Shown here: in pieces, positions 8,823 to 16,141 of the stretch
Numbering within the stretch: position 1 is the stretch's first letter
Layout: every line of letters starts with the position of its first letter
From: Candidatus Pacebacteria bacterium CG10_big_fil_rev_8_21_14_0_10_56_10
GTDB lineage: Bacteria > Patescibacteriota > Microgenomatia > UBA1400 > PJMF01
DNA length: 32,767 bases
Direction: 5' to 3'
Assembly: GCA_002772645.1 (NCBI GenBank)
Contig: PFDK01000007.1
Span: forward strand, 2,150-34,916
Made by a program: the position numbers and the translations under genes
The notes under the pieces: model-generated
What the model saw: only the letters and a program-made list of their open reading frames with translations
What the model was told of the DNA's origin: nothing
Databases searched by the model: none

Positions 8823-10130
8823 ATGCCACCACGAGTGCCGCCCCATGATTTGGAAGCCGAGCAGGCTGTCCTAGGGTCGATCCTGATCGATCAGGAGGCG
8901 ATGGTCCAGGTGGCCGAACTGCTGACAGCCGAGAGTTTTTATCAACCCGCTCATCGGCTTACTTACGCGGCTATGCTGGAACTGTTCGACAAGCGCCAGC
9001 CCATCGACGCCGTTACCCTGACCAACGTGCTCAAGAAAAAACGTCAGCTGACCGGTGCCGGTGGGGCCGCCGCCATCACCAAGCTGAGCACCAACGTCTC
9101 GACCGCCGCCAACGTGGTCAACTATGCCCAGTTAGTAGCGGAGACGGCGTTGAGGCGCAGTATCATCACCACTGCCGGCCGGTTGGGCGAGCTGGCGTTT
9201 GACGAGGCCAAGGATGCCAAAGACATCCTTGATCAGACTGAGCAGAGCATTTTTTCGCTGTCCCAGGCCCAGGACGCCACCGCTTTCGTGCCGATCAGGG
9301 AGACGCTGGCCGAGAGTTTCGAGCGGCTCGACGAGCTCCAGAAAAGCGACGGAGAACTGCGCGGTCTGGCTACCGGCTTTGCCGACCTGGACCGGTTGCT
9401 GGCCGGTCTCCAGCGGTCCAACTTGGTGATCTTGGCCGCTCGGCCGGGTATGGGTAAAACGGCGCTGGCGCTCAACATCTCTCAGCACATCGCCGTCACG
9501 CTCAAGAAACGGGTCGGTTTTTTCTCGCTGGAAATGAGCAAGGAAGAGTTGGTTGACCGACTGCTGGTGGCCCAAGCCGACATCGACGCCTGGCGCCTCA
9601 AGACCGGCCGACTGGACCAGCAGGACTTCCTGAAACTTTCGGACGGGATGGGCGTGCTGGCCGACGCGCCGTTGTTCATCGACGACACACCCGGCCTGTC
9701 AATTTTTGAGATGCGCACCAAAGCCCGCCGGCTGGCGGCAGACCAGGGCATCGACGCGCTGGTCGTTGATTACCTCCAGTTATCGCACGGCCGGACTAGG
9801 GACAACCGCGTTCAAGAAGTGGCCGAAGTTTCCCAGGGGCTGAAAAACATCGCTCGGGAGTTGCGTATCCCGGTGCTGACCGTCTCCCAGCTCTCCAGGG
9901 CGGTCGAGAGCCGAGGCGAAAAAATTCCACAGCTTTCCGACCTGCGCGAGTCTGGTTCGATTGAACAGGATGCCGACGTAGTCATGTTTTTGTACCGCCA
10001 GGACGACGACCAGCCCGGCTCGATGAACCTCAAGATCGCCAAACACCGCAACGGCCCAATCGGCCAGGTTGACCTCTTTTTCCGAGGTGAGCGGATGAGG
10101 TTTTACGGGATGGAGACTAAGCGGACTTGA
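8823..10130 (+). CDS. dnaB: Replicative DNA helicase DnaB
   Basis: The 435-residue hexameric helicase unwinds DNA at the replication fork. The N-terminal domain opens MPPRVPPHDLEAEQAVLGSI, the family's conserved start, so the ATG at 8823 is used and not the upstream in-frame ATG at 8712. The RecA-like domain shows Walker A in ARPGMGKTALALN, a Walker B-like region ALVVDYLQLSHG, and the C-terminal motifs LTVSQLSRAVESR and DLRESGSIEQDADVVMFLYR. Length is normal and no intein interrupts it. It follows the MBL hydrolase by one base. Confidence 0.97.
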   Translation: MPPRVPPHDLEAEQAVLGSILIDQEAMVQVAELLTAESFYQPAHRLTYAAMLELFDKRQPIDAVTLTNVLKKKRQLTGAGGAAAITKLSTNVSTAANVVNYAQLVAETALRRSIITTAGRLGELAFDEAKDAKDILDQTEQSIFSLSQAQDATAFVPIRETLAESFERLDELQKSDGELRGLATGFADLDRLLAGLQRSNLVILAARPGMGKTALALNISQHIAVTLKKRVGFFSLEMSKEELVDRLLVAQADIDAWRLKTGRLDQQDFLKLSDGMGVLADAPLFIDDTPGLSIFEMRTKARRLAADQGIDALVVDYLQLSHGRTRDNRVQEVAEVSQGLKNIARELRIPVLTVSQLSRAVESRGEKIPQLSDLRESGSIEQDADVVMFLYRQDDDQPGSMNLKIAKHRNGPIGQVDLFFRGERMRFYGMETKRT

Positions 10131-10184
10131 GGGCGAGGTAAGAGTTGCTGTCCCTGGTGAGCGGTCTTTACCAGCCGGTCGTCG

Positions 10185-10421
10185 CTAACCCAAGAAGCCA
10201 AACAGCAAGTAGACTAGCACGCTGGCCAGAGAGAGGAACACTAAACTGTAGCCAACGTTGGTTTTGATCAGAGTGCCGCCCTTGCCGTTGACTTGGGTCC
10301 GGTCGGTGCTGATCAAGATCACCAAGCTAATGATCAGCCAAGCAGCTCCGCGCCACAGCACCGCCCAGATACTGTCGACCACCAGCAAAGCCTCCAATAC
10401 CGCTCGCAGAAGAGCCACCAT
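10185..10421 (-). CDS. Small hypothetical membrane protein
   Basis: A 78-residue, strongly hydrophobic protein with a segment around AAWLIISLVILIST and another at the C-terminus around GYSLVFLSLASVLVYLLFG, joined by a polar loop containing NGKGG. Two or three membrane helices are likely. The layout recalls SecG, but no SecG motif is clear, so I leave it unnamed. It lies between dnaB and tRNA-Leu on the opposite strand. It is short, and only the hydrophobic pattern and the free space support it. Confidence 0.5.
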   Translation of the reverse strand: MVALLRAVLEALLVVDSIWAVLWRGAAWLIISLVILISTDRTQVNGKGGTLIKTNVGYSLVFLSLASVLVYLLFGFLG

Positions 10422-10468
10422 ATAGTCTCACTATTACTGACTCGATAGTAAAAATCAAGTCTGATTGG

Positions 10469-10474
10469 TAGAAT
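10469..10474 (+). promoter_or_regulatory. -10 box of tRNA-Leu
   Basis: TAGAAT lies 15 nt before the mature 5' end of tRNA-Leu, consistent with a short leader removed by RNase P. No convincing -35 is seen. Confidence 0.45.
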
Positions 10475-10489
10475 TAATGCTCGCCGATC

Positions 10490-10574
10490 GCCACGGTGGC
10501 GGAACTGGTAGACGCGCAAGTCTCAAAAACTTGTGAGCATCACGCTCGTGTCGGTTCGATCCCGACCCGTGGCA
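10490..10574 (+). tRNA. tRNA-Leu (anticodon CAA)
   Basis: An 85-nt type II tRNA. Acceptor GCCACGG pairs with CCGTGGC, the anticodon stem CAAGT/ACTTG holds loop CTCAAAA with anticodon CAA, the variable arm is long as in tRNA-Leu, and the T arm has GTTCGAT. The discriminator is A. CCA is not encoded (the next bases are CGC), so it must be added by the CCA enzyme. Confidence 0.95.
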
Positions 10575-10592
10575 CGCGACAGGCAAAAAAAC

Positions 10593-11039
10593 CTACTTGA
10601 GCAAGAACACCGCCGCCAGCACCACTACTTGCGGGCCCAGGCCCAGCGCAATGCTCGAGGTGGAGTGATGGAAGAACTGGTGGAGGTCGTTGAGCGGCTT
10701 GAGCAAGGCCGGCTCCCAGTTTAGGAAGTTGCGCGGCGACTCCAGCAGATCAGGCATTAAGCTAACTGCCAGTCCGGCCCAGGCCGGCCAGTTGATCGCG
10801 GCTTGGCCATGCTGCCAAAACAGGTACACTAGTCCGACCGTCACTACCAGCTCAAATGCTTCCAGGATCAAGGCCGTTGATTTTTTACGCCGGCCGGTAG
10901 ACAGGCCGGTGCCCACGTCCCAGTGCGGGATCCAGTCTTCTAAGTAGTGCGACGCGAAGATCAGCGGCACGTACAAACCAGGGTGGGGGAGCTTAGTGGC
11001 GATAAAGGCCCCAGTCACCCCATGCGCGATCGACAGCAT
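10593..11039 (-). CDS. Membrane protein, DUF457/YdjM-like metal-dependent hydrolase
   Basis: A protein of 148 residues starting MLSIAHGVTGAFIATKLPHP. It has the hydrophobic helices and the motif SHYLEDWIPHWD (H-x3-D-x2-PH), typical of membrane-bound metal-dependent hydrolases of the DUF457/YdjM kind; a second histidine cluster, LHQFFHHS, is near the C-terminus. The substrate is unknown. The ATG at 11039 is chosen because TACAAT lies 7 nt upstream, so the mRNA is probably leaderless; the longer ORF start at 11075 would sit upstream of that promoter. The 3' end approaches the tRNA-Leu gene. Confidence 0.7.
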   Translation of the reverse strand: MLSIAHGVTGAFIATKLPHPGLYVPLIFASHYLEDWIPHWDVGTGLSTGRRKKSTALILEAFELVVTVGLVYLFWQHGQAAINWPAWAGLAVSLMPDLLESPRNFLNWEPALLKPLNDLHQFFHHSTSSIALGLGPQVVVLAAVFLLK

Positions 11040-11046
11040 GGGTGGT

Positions 11047-11052
11047 ATTGTA
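11047..11052 (-). promoter_or_regulatory. -10 box, DUF457-like gene
   Basis: TACAAT on the minus strand ends 7 nt before the ATG at 11039, placing the expected transcription start on the start codon. Confidence 0.6.
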
Positions 11053-11163
11053 ACGCGGCAGCGGTTCAACGGCAAAGGGACCGATCCCTGGAACCATTTG
11101 AAGTCTTCACAGACCTGATTAATTATAGGAAAATGCGGTTAGCGTTTCTTAAAGTCGCAACTC

Positions 11164-12675
11164 ATGGCACCGACTCTCGCCGAACAGATCACACCGCAGC
11201 TCACAGCTTCCCGGCCCAACCTAGAAATCAACAGATTGTCTCCTCAAATAGAACTTTACGGTGGGCATCCGCACCGGGTAGAAACACGTGCAGTTACCTA
11301 TCTGTTTTGGAATACATTTGTCAGGGTTACTTCAGGTGATACCAGTATGGTACTTCGGGTGATAATGAGGAGTGACGATGATCTCGATATGGTTTCGTAC
11401 GATGTTTTTCAGAGCTTACTATCATATCAGTACCCCGACGTTGACCGTGGCAATTGGGAAAGGAAGATTATGTTGCTTGACTCGAGGACGAACCTGGAGC
11501 GGGAACTCGAGCCCGGCAATAGACGGCTTCGCCATCAGCAAACAACTGCCTTGCTTGACGCCTACCAACAACTTTTCGCGTCAGAAATAGACTTCATCCT
11601 AACCCCGGTTAGAGAGGGTTCGCTAGGCGGCCCAGGTCCCGACTTTACGGGGCGCCAATTTACACGGCGGCAAGACAGATTTGATCCACACGCTTGGGAT
11701 ATCGAACAAGAGGTGGCCATTGCTCGGATGATTAACACGCTTATCACTGATGCCAATCCTCGAAAATACAGGAAAACCATTCAAGAGTTTAGGGAAGCAG
11801 TGGTAGAACACTACCAAGTATTTGCCCAGCCTTTCGTTGATCTTCTCAACGCCCAACTCCGCCGGCTGGAATTTAGCGAAGTAGTAACTAACAACTCACC
11901 GGTTGATGCCAGCTTTTTTGACGACCGACGCCGTGAACAGGTAATCGAGTTAGACTTAATGAGCAGAAAGGTAGAGCAGGTTGTTAAGTACCCGTATCCT
12001 ACTTTCAGCGGGTTTGTCTACATTACTCTGTTTAACGTCTGGGGTAGTAAAGGCATCGATCAAGAGTTTGAAGTGGTGCGAGTTATCCAGACAAAGCCCT
12101 TGCTGGACCAGATTGACGGGCTGCGGGTAGACAGTAACTGTACTGACGGTGTTCACAACCTGGATAGTCACTGCGACTGTCGACAACAGCTTGAAATGGC
12201 ACTGTATGACTATGGCCTCAAAAATGACAGGAACGTAGTTATTGTCCAAATGGCTGATCACGAGGGAAGGGGGCACGGTACGGTCCTTAAAGGGGCTTTG
12301 CAACACGCTCCGGTGAGAAGACTGCAACTTCAACAGCCGGATATGGCAGTGAGCCATGCCCAAGTTGCCGAACTAGTTTTTGCCCAGGCTGACCTGCCGT
12401 CCGACATGAGAAGCTATGGAGCAGCTCAAGCTGTTATTCGGTTCTTAAATATTGAGCACGTGACGGCGGTCCTGACGAGCAACGGCGACAAGGTCAAAGC
12501 ACTGGAGGCGATAGGTGTTGGGTACCGGCAAGTGATTCAGCTCGAAACACCGAATGCCCAGCTCACTCAAGAAGCCAGAAATACCCTAAATTACAAACAA
12601 AACGGGGGGAGAGTTACCAATGCCGACAGGAAGCCAATAAATTATTCTGGCTCTGACCAGGCAGACACGCAATGA
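11164..12675 (+). CDS. Large protein with C-terminal GTP cyclohydrolase II domain
   Basis: The 503-residue protein has a C-terminal region like RibA GTP cyclohydrolase II. The zinc triad is intact as C-x10-C-x-C (C326, C337, C339 in SNCTDGVHNLDSHCDC). It is followed by DHEGRGHGT (365-373; family EGRGIGL) and by RSYGAAQAVIRFLNIEHV and LTSNGDKVKALEAIGV, matching the family's GxxILxDLG and TNNPxKxxxL regions. RibA opens the GTP imidazole ring in riboflavin synthesis. The first 300 residues are not recognised; they are charged, mostly helical in appearance and without a signal peptide or DHBP-synthase motifs. No other riboflavin gene is in the window. The stop codon overlaps the OMP-decarboxylase-like start by 4 nt, so the two are translationally coupled. 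Activity on GTP or another nucleotide is open. Confidence 0.8.
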   Translation: MAPTLAEQITPQLTASRPNLEINRLSPQIELYGGHPHRVETRAVTYLFWNTFVRVTSGDTSMVLRVIMRSDDDLDMVSYDVFQSLLSYQYPDVDRGNWERKIMLLDSRTNLERELEPGNRRLRHQQTTALLDAYQQLFASEIDFILTPVREGSLGGPGPDFTGRQFTRRQDRFDPHAWDIEQEVAIARMINTLITDANPRKYRKTIQEFREAVVEHYQVFAQPFVDLLNAQLRRLEFSEVVTNNSPVDASFFDDRRREQVIELDLMSRKVEQVVKYPYPTFSGFVYITLFNVWGSKGIDQEFEVVRVIQTKPLLDQIDGLRVDSNCTDGVHNLDSHCDCRQQLEMALYDYGLKNDRNVVIVQMADHEGRGHGTVLKGALQHAPVRRLQLQQPDMAVSHAQVAELVFAQADLPSDMRSYGAAQAVIRFLNIEHVTAVLTSNGDKVKALEAIGVGYRQVIQLETPNAQLTQEARNTLNYKQNGGRVTNADRKPINYSGSDQADTQ

Positions 12676-13487
12676 AGTTCTTGGCAAAACTACAGGCCAG
12701 CATTGCCCGCAAAAAATCAAATGTCTGTGTGGGACTTGATAGCCGCTACGACCGCATCCCTGACGCGTTCAAAAACGGTGCCGGCGTTGCCGAGTCAATT
12801 CTTGCTTTCAATACCTCGGTCATTTCTCAAACTTACCAGTTGGCCGCCGCCTATAAAAGCAACCTGGCCTTCTACGCCGGGTTCGGCAGCGACGGCCTGA
12901 AAGGTCTGGAGCTGACCAACCGCTACTTGCGCCAACACCACAGCGACATTCCGGTGTTGGCCGACTGCAAGCGGTCGGAGATGGGCGCTTCCGTTTCTCT
13001 GGTCAAACAGGAAATTATTGAGTGGTTGAAGTTTGATTGCGTGATGGTTACGCCGTGGTTTGGTTTTGACACGGTCGAGGACTACTTGGACGATCCCCAA
13101 ATTGGCGTCTGTGTGTATGTTCACGACAGCAACCCTAGCGCTGCAGAATTTCAGGAGCTCAAGCTGAGCAGCGGTCAGCGCCTTTACGAGTACGTTGCAG
13201 AACGGGTGGCTGGGCACTGGAACCGGAACGGCAATGTTTTTGTAGAAGCGGGCGCAACTTACCCCTGGGCCCTCCAGCGGGTACGCCAGATTGTGGGTGA
13301 GGAGATGGTGATGTTGACCGCCGGCGTTGGTGCTCAGGGCGGCAAGCCGGAAGATCTAAAGGGCGCCTTTGGTCGGCACGGTAACGCTTTACTGGTTAAC
13401 TCGTCCCGGGGCATCATTTTCGCGGATGATCCGGCCGCGGCTGCCCGGGAGCTGCAAAAACAACTCGACCGCTGTAAGGAGGATTAA
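12672..13487 (+). CDS. pyrF: Orotidine-5'-phosphate decarboxylase-like protein
   Basis: The 271-residue TIM-barrel protein resembles type 2 OMP decarboxylase, which makes UMP from OMP. Visible are NVCVGLDSRYDRIP, the lysine in AAYKSNLAFY, the catalytic strand LADCKRSEMG, GATYPWALQRVRQIVG, the phosphate loop AGVGAQGG and NSSRGIIFA. The family tetrad needs D-x-K-x-x-D; here the last aspartate is glutamate (DCKRSE). That conservative change could alter the active site. The gene overlaps the upstream GTP-cyclohydrolase-like gene (ATGA), and no other de novo pyrimidine genes are nearby, so a classical UMP role is not assured. Confidence 0.85.
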   Translation: MKFLAKLQASIARKKSNVCVGLDSRYDRIPDAFKNGAGVAESILAFNTSVISQTYQLAAAYKSNLAFYAGFGSDGLKGLELTNRYLRQHHSDIPVLADCKRSEMGASVSLVKQEIIEWLKFDCVMVTPWFGFDTVEDYLDDPQIGVCVYVHDSNPSAAEFQELKLSSGQRLYEYVAERVAGHWNRNGNVFVEAGATYPWALQRVRQIVGEEMVMLTAGVGAQGGKPEDLKGAFGRHGNALLVNSSRGIIFADDPAAAARELQKQLDRCKED

Positions 13488-13511
13488 AGAATCGGCCGAG
13501 GCTAGCCTGAT

Positions 13512-13549
13512 CAGCCTCAGGAGCCGCCATCAGCCTCAGGAACCGCCAT
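13512..13549 (+). repeat. Two tandem 19-bp repeats
   Basis: CAGCCTCAGGAGCCGCCAT (13512-13530) is followed at once by a copy with one change (13531-13549), and a further CAGC begins a third. They lie in the 128-nt gap between the pyrF-like and lgt-like genes. No function is visible. Confidence 0.7.
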
Positions 13550-13599
13550 CAGCTTTATCAGCACATAGCCTGGTGGCCTGCCGGTGGCGTATGGTGGTG

Positions 13600-13605
13600 T
13601 ATCAT
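13600..13605 (+). promoter_or_regulatory. -10 box of the lgt-like operon
   Basis: TATCAT lies 10 nt before the ATG at 13616, giving a leader of only about 2-4 nt. There is no room for a Shine-Dalgarno sequence. Confidence 0.5.
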
Positions 13606-13615
13606 TAAGGCCACC

Positions 13616-14446
13616 ATGGTACCAACCCTGCTGCGGCTCGGCCCGGTAGCATTCCAGACGCTCAATGTGATGGTGACGTTTGCCTTTTTAGCTGGCGCGT
13701 TCATGTTTTGGCGCAAAGGTCGTGAAGAGCACTACGACGAGGTTGAGATCTTTGACGGCTTTTTACTGTCCACGCTGTTTGGGCTGGTGGTCGGCCGCTG
13801 GGCATTCGTGATGCTCAACTTTGAGCAGTTTGGCCTGGATGTGATTGGCTGGCTGGACGTGGTTGCCCGGCCCGGCCTGAGCATCTTGGCCATGCTGGTT
13901 AGCTCGGCGCTATACCTGACCAAGTACGCCCGGACCAAAAAATGGGATGCTTTTGAAGTGCTTGATTTCTGGGCGCTGGCAGTCAGCTTCAGCTTGATTT
14001 TCGTCTGGATCGGACTGTTCGCGGCTGGCCAGGTGGCGGGCACGCCCACTCAACTGCCCTGGGCAGTGCCGCTCCCTGGTTTGGACCAGCGAGTTCACCC
14101 GGTGCCGTTGTACTTTGTGTTGTTCTACTTTGGACTGTATGGGTACCTGCTGTGGGCCGAGTGCCGTTACCGGACTTTTGGCTGGTATCGATCGCGCCGC
14201 AGTACTGCCCAGACCGGTTTTTTACTGAGCGTGTTCCTGTTGGGGACCGGGCTGTTCGTGACTGTGACCAGCTTTGTCACCCAGCCGCTGTGGCAGTTGG
14301 CCGATGCCAGCGGCCAGCTGGTGGGCGGTTTGGTCTTGGCCGGACTGGGAGGGTTAATGCTGTACGTTCGCTCCGGCCGCAAACTGCCGTTGGTGACGTC
14401 CCGCCGCCGCCCGCCGCCTGCCCCCAGTTTTGAGATCCAGCCTTGA
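13616..14446 (+). CDS. lgt: Prolipoprotein diacylglyceryl transferase-like membrane protein
   Basis: This 276-residue polytopic protein aligns with Lgt, which adds diacylglycerol to the lipobox cysteine of lipoproteins. The family's HPSQLYE appears as HPVPLYF, and the segment GxxxGTPTQLPWAV matches GxLYGKPTDLPWAV. The enzyme's key positions are changed: the GRxGNFxNGE signature reads WIGLFAAGQ, and the histidine after GGLSIHGG is replaced (PGLSILAM). By the E. coli family residues, several catalytic side chains are missing. It may be a specialised or inactive Lgt. It is directly upstream of lspA with overlapping ends, as in lipoprotein processing operons. The C-terminal tail is basic and proline-rich. 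Confidence 0.7.
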   Translation: MVPTLLRLGPVAFQTLNVMVTFAFLAGAFMFWRKGREEHYDEVEIFDGFLLSTLFGLVVGRWAFVMLNFEQFGLDVIGWLDVVARPGLSILAMLVSSALYLTKYARTKKWDAFEVLDFWALAVSFSLIFVWIGLFAAGQVAGTPTQLPWAVPLPGLDQRVHPVPLYFVLFYFGLYGYLLWAECRYRTFGWYRSRRSTAQTGFLLSVFLLGTGLFVTVTSFVTQPLWQLADASGQLVGGLVLAGLGGLMLYVRSGRKLPLVTSRRRPPPAPSFEIQP

Positions 14447-15033
14447 GCAGACAGCCTAGACCGACAACTACTAGTACTGGGACGGGTACCGCCCATAGCA
14501 ACTACCAACAGTCAGCCACCAACAACAACCAGCAAGTGAGTAGTTTTGGGCCCCACCGCCGTTTTTTTGACCACTATTTGCACCGGCGCTGCCTTCGACG
14601 GCAGTTGGCAATGGTGGTCATTTTAGTAACAGTAGGGTTAGACCAAGTGACCAAGCGGCTGGCCGCCTCAGCCGGACTGGTAACGCTCAACGCCGGCGGC
14701 AGTTTGGGACTTGGCGCCGGTTTGGGCCATCTGTGCTGGACGGTTGGCTCGCTGGGGGTGATTGGCTGGCTGTGGTGGCAGTTGGTCAGACCTCGCCCTG
14801 CCCACCAAGCAAAGGAGCGATGGTCAGACTTGGGCCTGGCCCTGCTGGTCGGTGGGGGAGTCTCTAACGTACTAGACCGGCTGGCATTCGGGGCCGTCCG
14901 CGACTGGCTGCCCCTACCCCTGCTCGGCTTGTCCAACAACCTGGCTGACTGGGCTATCACTGCCGGTTTGGCCGCGGTGGTATGGCGGGCGCTAGTACGC
15001 AGAAGGAGCAGTCTCACTAAAAAAACTAGTTAG
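14443..15033 (+). CDS. lspA: Lipoprotein signal peptidase (signal peptidase II)
   Basis: A membrane aspartyl protease that removes signal peptides of lipidated prolipoproteins. DQVTK is at the end of the first membrane helix. The two catalytic aspartates are in GGGVSNVLDRL and NNLADWA, with the family's VRDW between them. The annotated start is a TTG at 14443 overlapping the lgt-like stop (TTGA), which suits translational coupling but gives an N-terminal extension of about 55 polar, Ser/Thr/Asn-rich residues. A later ATG at 14611 would cut into the first helix, so the true start is probably upstream of it. The lgt-like gene precedes it and the RluA-type gene follows. Confidence 0.85.
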   Translation: MSRQPRPTTTSTGTGTAHSNYQQSATNNNQQVSSFGPHRRFFDHYLHRRCLRRQLAMVVILVTVGLDQVTKRLAASAGLVTLNAGGSLGLGAGLGHLCWTVGSLGVIGWLWWQLVRPRPAHQAKERWSDLGLALLVGGGVSNVLDRLAFGAVRDWLPLPLLGLSNNLADWAITAGLAAVVWRALVRRRSSLTKKTS

Positions 15034-15079
15034 GAAAACTAAAGGGTCGCCCAACAACCAAAACCACCCAGGACTAGGT

Positions 15080-15982
15080 ATGACAACCATCGACATTATT
15101 TACCAGGATGATGACCTGCTGGTAATCAACAAACCGGCCGGAATGGTCGTCAACCGGGCCGAGTTGGCACCCAGTCCAACGGTTCAGGACTGGGCAGAGG
15201 AGCGCCTTGGTTTGGTTGCCGTTGACCGAACCAACCGCCGGGCCGATCGAACCACCCAAATTACCCCAACCAGCCAGTTTAGCCCACCACCGCCCAACCA
15301 TCCCGATATCACTCTGCCGCCCGAGTTCGATCCTCAGTACGGTACGCCAGAGGAGATTTTTCGCCAGCGCGGCGGCTTGGTCCATCGTCTGGACAAAGAC
15401 ACCAGCGGAGCACTGGTGATCGCTAAACATCCTACCGCTCTGGCCCAGTTGCTGGCTGACTTTAAACAGCGCCGGGTGATTAAAACCTACACCTGCTTGG
15501 TCCATGGTCGGCTGAGCACTTCCCAAGAAGTGATCTCCTTGCCGATTGGCCGCTCCTCGGTTGATCCCACCAAGTTCACCGTTCGGCCCGACGGTCGGCC
15601 GGCTGTGACTGCCTACCGCTTGGAGCGGTACCTGACCGGACTTGATCCGACGGCCTTGGCCGCCGCCTTGCCTGACCAAGCAGTCCGGACCTTGACGGCT
15701 CAGGCCCGCAGTTACCAGGGGTTCTCGCTGGTGACGTGCTGGCCCAAGACCGGCCGCACCCACCAGGTCCGCGTGCACTTGGCCCACCGGGGGCACCCGT
15801 TAGTGGGTGACAAGACTTACGCCGGCAAGAAACGTCGCCGTCTCGACAAGCTGTGGTGCCCGCGCCAGTTTCTTCACGCCAGCCGGATCGAGCTGCCGCA
15901 CCCGCGCGGCCGGCAGCCGCTGGTGGTCCAGGTACAGCTGGCCGACGACCTGGAGCACAGCCTCAAACTACTGCGATCTTAA
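15080..15982 (+). CDS. RluA-family RNA pseudouridine synthase
   Basis: The 300-residue enzyme converts specific uridines in rRNA or tRNA to pseudouridine. The catalytic aspartate is in GGLVHRLDKDTSGALV, the family's motif II. IIYQDDDLLVINKPAGMVV and TGRTHQVRVHLAHRGHPLVGD are typical RluA/RluC/RluD motifs. No S4 domain precedes it, so it is RluA-like or a compact RluD. A non-conserved insert (about residues 50-85, rich in T, P and N) follows the first motif. It lies 46 nt after lspA and is probably in the same transcript; the rluD-lspA proximity is common in bacteria. The target base cannot be read from sequence. Confidence 0.9.
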   Translation: MTTIDIIYQDDDLLVINKPAGMVVNRAELAPSPTVQDWAEERLGLVAVDRTNRRADRTTQITPTSQFSPPPPNHPDITLPPEFDPQYGTPEEIFRQRGGLVHRLDKDTSGALVIAKHPTALAQLLADFKQRRVIKTYTCLVHGRLSTSQEVISLPIGRSSVDPTKFTVRPDGRPAVTAYRLERYLTGLDPTALAAALPDQAVRTLTAQARSYQGFSLVTCWPKTGRTHQVRVHLAHRGHPLVGDKTYAGKKRRRLDKLWCPRQFLHASRIELPHPRGRQPLVVQVQLADDLEHSLKLLRS

Positions 15983-15990
15983 AGCGGCCT

Positions 15991-16048
15991 GCCTTTAACA
16001 AACGGTGCCTTTAACAAACAGCCTTTAACAAACGGTTTAACAAACAGT
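15991..16048 (+). repeat. Four imperfect repeats of TTTAACAAAC
   Basis: GCCTTTAACAAACGGT, GCCTTTAACAAACA, GCCTTTAACAAACGGT and TTAACAAACAGT follow each other between 15991 and 16048. They end where a promoter begins (see next entry), so they may be an operator array. They also follow the rluA stop directly. Confidence 0.75.
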
Positions 16049-16076
16049 TGCGGCTAGCCGCAAGATTGCGTATAAT
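16048..16076 (+). promoter_or_regulatory. Promoter with 16-bp palindromic operator
   Basis: TTGCGGCTAGCCGCAA (16048-16063) is a perfect 16-bp palindrome. Its first six bases, TTGCGG, sit 17 bp before TATAAT at 16071-16076, so they form the -35 box of a standard promoter. A dimeric protein bound to the palindrome would block RNA polymerase. Alternatively the palindrome serves as a stem, but no T-run follows. The direct repeats upstream add to the case for a regulatory region of the gene at 16135. Confidence 0.65.
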
Positions 16077-16097
16077 TGCGGTGTTTTCACTGTCCAG

Positions 16098-16141
16098 CTA
16101 GCAACTATCTAGCAACTATGCGAGTAATGAAGTTGTGGTAA
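16098..16141 (+). other. Short repeat and 7-codon upstream ORF before the UPRTase-like gene
   Basis: CTAGCAACTAT occurs twice in tandem (16098-16108 and 16109-16119). An ATG at 16118 opens MRVMKLW, which ends in TAA at 16139-16141 and overlaps the GTG start at 16135 of the next gene. This mirrors the tiny frame before hisS. It could couple or throttle initiation; that is inferred. Confidence 0.45.

Noticed and set aside
15074-15796. 240-aa minus-strand ORF
   Set aside because: It lies antisense to the RluA-type gene.
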